A stretch of 64,000 nt of DNA. Source: Parasphingopyxis marina. GTDB taxonomy: Bacteria > Pseudomonadota > Alphaproteobacteria > Sphingomonadales > Sphingomonadaceae. The notes beneath the pieces are model-generated. The model did no database searches and had not been told where the DNA came from. It saw only the letters and a program-made list of their open reading frames with translations. How positions within the stretch are numbered: position 1 is the stretch's first letter; every line of letters starts with the position of its first letter. Shown piece by piece: positions 62,341 to 64,000 of the stretch. Where the stretch lies: positions 124,001 to 188,000 of the forward strand of contig NZ_JACJVJ010000003.1 of assembly GCF_014237875.1 (NCBI RefSeq), read 5' to 3'. A program made the translations under genes and the position numbers.

Positions 62341-64000
62341 GTGTCCGAGAAAAATCCCCTCGACGATTTGAAGGCGGCGCTCGCCGGCGCCGCCCGGGCG
62401 ATGGCGCACGAGCCCGAGATCGAGCTCGCCTATACCGCCGATGCGCCGGTTTCCAGCGGCCGCCATATCAAGGTGCCGATGCCGGGGCGTGCGTTACCCG
62501 CCGACCAGGTGGCCGAGGCGCGGGGCTTCGCCGATGCTGCGGCTCTGATGATCCGCCACCATAATGACGCGCTCCACGATGCCGCCCGGCCGACCGAGGC
62601 GATCGCCCGCTCGGCCTATGATGCGGTCGAAAAGGCGCGGGTCGAGGCGCTCGGCGCGCGCCGCTATGCCGGGGTGAAGGACAATCTCGCCCACGCGCTG
62701 GATATGCGGTTGAAAGCCGATCCGATTTCCAAGGCCCGCAGCCGCGACGAAGTGCCGCTGGCTTCGGCGATCTCGCTGATGGTCCGCGAGCGGCTGACCG
62801 GCGATCCGGTCCCCGAGCGCGCCCGGGCCGGGGTCGACCTGGTTCGCGAATGGATCGAGGAAAAGGGCGGTGCCGATCTCGATGCACTCGAAATGCTGCT
62901 CGACAACCAGAAGGCATTCGGCGAACTGACGACGCAACTGCTTGAGGATCTCGAACTGATCGACGGCGATATGCAGCCTGACGATGCCGAGGAGCCCGGC
63001 GACGAGGAGGATGGCGACGACGATAATGACGGCGAGGACGAGGATGGCGACGAGGATCGTGAGGGCCAGGGCGACGCCGACGCCGAAAGCCGCGCCGAAC
63101 AGTCGGACGACGAGACCGGCGAGGATGGCGACGGCGAATTCATGGACGATGACGAACTCGGCGACAGCGATGCCGAGCCCGGCGACGGCGATGACGGGAT
63201 GCTCCCGGTACGCCCGAACCGTCCGTTCAGCGATCTGACGCCCGAATTCTCCTATCACGCCTTCACGACGAGCCATGACGAGATCATCGCCGCGACCGAA
63301 CTGTGCGACGAGGAGGAGCTGACCCGGCTGCGCGCCTATCTCGACCAGCAGCTCGTCCATTTGCAGGGCGCGGTGACCAAGCTCGCCAACCGCCTCCAGC
63401 GCCGGCTGATGGCGCAGCAATTGCGCAGTTGGGATTTCGATCAGGAAGAAGGCACGCTGGATGCCGCGCGGCTTTCACGCGTGATCGTCAATCCGGCCCA
63501 TTCGCTCTCCTACAAGATCGAACGCGATACCGAATTTCGCGATACCGTGGTTACCCTTCTCCTGGACAATTCGGGCTCGATGCGCGGGCGGCCGATCTCG
63601 ATCGCCGCGATCTCGGCCGATATCCTCGCCCGCACCCTGGAGCGCGTCGGTGTGAAAACCGAGGTTCTCGGTTTCACCACGCGGGCCTGGAAGGGTGGGC
63701 AGGCGCGCGAGGCATGGCTTGCCGAAGGGCGTCCGGCCAATCCGGGACGGCTCAACGATCTGCGCCATATCGTTTACAAACAGGCCGACGAGCCCTGGCG
63801 CCGGGCGCGCAAGAATCTCGGCCTGATGATGCGCGAAGGACTGCTGAAAGAAAATATCGATGGCGAGGCGCTGCTTTGGGCGCATAATCGCCTGATCGCG
63901 CGGCCCGAGGAACGGCGCATATTGATGGTGATTTCGGACGGAGCACCGGTCGACGATTCGACGCTATCGGTCAACAGCGGCTCCTATCTCGAAAAACATC
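62341..64000 (+). CDS. cobT: cobaltochelatase subunit CobT, 3'-truncated by window edge
   Basis: Starts at GTG 62341 ([25 protein letters not shown]); 553 codons are visible and the frame is open at the end. The N-terminal half is a CobT-specific domain. Residues about 209-287 form the long acidic Asp/Glu/Gly linker typical of CobT. Then [15 protein letters not shown] near 405 is the MIDAS motif of the von Willebrand A domain, and [13 protein letters not shown] is its second metal loop. Partner of CobS. An ATG at 62327 is in another frame. Confidence 0.93.
   Translation, partial: MSEKNPLDDLKAALAGAARAMAHEPEIELAYTADAPVSSGRHIKVPMPGRALPADQVAEARGFADAAALMIRHHNDALHDAARPTEAIARSAYDAVEKARVEALGARRYAGVKDNLAHALDMRLKADPISKARSRDEVPLASAISLMVRERLTGDPVPERARAGVDLVREWIEEKGGADLDALEMLLDNQKAFGELTTQLLEDLELIDGDMQPDDAEEPGDEEDGDDDNDGEDEDGDEDREGQGDADAESRAEQSDDETGEDGDGEFMDDDELGDSDAEPGDGDDGMLPVRPNRPFSDLTPEFSYHAFTTSHDEIIAATELCDEEELTRLRAYLDQQLVHLQGAVTKLANRLQRRLMAQQLRSWDFDQEEGTLDAARLSRVIVNPAHSLSYKIERDTEFRDTVVTLLLDNSGSMRGRPISIAAISADILARTLERVGVKTEVLGFTTRAWKGGQAREAWLAEGRPANPGRLNDLRHIVYKQADEPWRRARKNLGLMMREGLLKENIDGEALLWAHNRLIARPEERRILMVISDGAPVDDSTLSVNSGSYLEKH

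Noticed and set aside
62965-63200. Highly acidic Asp/Glu/Gly repeat-like stretch
   Set aside because: This is the normal acidic linker of CobT, not a separate repeat element or unusual protein.
1-64000. CRISPR array, rRNA, insertion sequence or integrase
   Set aside because: No regularly spaced repeats, no rRNA-like sequence, and no transposase or integrase product among the frames read.

Overview
The window reads as a chromosomal segment of a sphingomonad (Alphaproteobacteria, Sphingomonadales). The evidence is high GC, TonB-dependent receptors, the core order infA-maf-rng-...-yacG-tRNA-Phe, the order hisG-hisD-DUF1993-nusB-thiL-hppA, and the bolA / J-domain / cobS-cobT block. Species and substrate assignments are inference; no database search was possible.

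Positions 1-38488 form a dense catabolic region. It starts with a Rieske oxygenase cut by the window edge and a MarR regulator, then a ~1 kb gene-poor stretch with one probable small Cys protein and a terminator. A leftward operon (acyl-CoA ligase, crotonase, SDR; 5727-2527) faces a long rightward operon (5912-18277). The rightward operon encodes a two-part MaoC hydratase, an acyl-CoA dehydrogenase, two crotonases, a second MaoC, a DUF35 Zn-ribbon protein, a class I extradiol ring-cleavage dioxygenase, an 1154-aa 2-oxoacid:ferredoxin oxidoreductase, SDRs, a Cys-less SCP2-type thiolase and a VOC protein. A TetR regulator and an acyl-CoA dehydrogenase follow. A second leftward series (29461-20332) carries an HMG-CoA-synthase-like/DUF35 fusion, a thiolase, an SDR, two acyl-CoA dehydrogenases, a crotonase, a cytochrome P450 and a CoA-transferase-like protein. 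Divergent from it are a TonB receptor, a DUF7064 protein, an APH-type kinase, an acyl-CoA dehydrogenase, a PaaI thioesterase and an Old Yellow Enzyme relative (29951-38488).

Taken together (outer-membrane import, P450 hydroxylation, extradiol ring cleavage, oxidative decarboxylation of the resulting 2-oxoacid to an acyl-CoA, then CoA-dependent ring and side-chain degradation), the set resembles the published 4,5-seco route for phenolic steroids (estrogens) in sphingomonads. Another polycyclic or alkylated phenol remains possible.

The catabolic block ends near a tRNA-Phe gene (38979-39054, minus strand) whose 3' end faces it. Between them is a 490-bp stretch with a perfect 24-bp palindrome and tandem short repeats. 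From 39095 the content is mostly housekeeping: yacG, rng, maf and infA, but with a second APH-kinase/DUF7064 pair between yacG and rng. Then come a TonB receptor with a Gly/Arg-rich insert, a cupin/JmjC protein, a GNAT-like protein, hppA with a strong terminator, thiL, nusB, hisD/hisG, a DUF2332/AraC/CPBP group, an alpha/beta hydrolase, a pirin-nudix-GST-bolA operon, a J-domain protein, cobS and the first part of cobT, which runs off the right edge.
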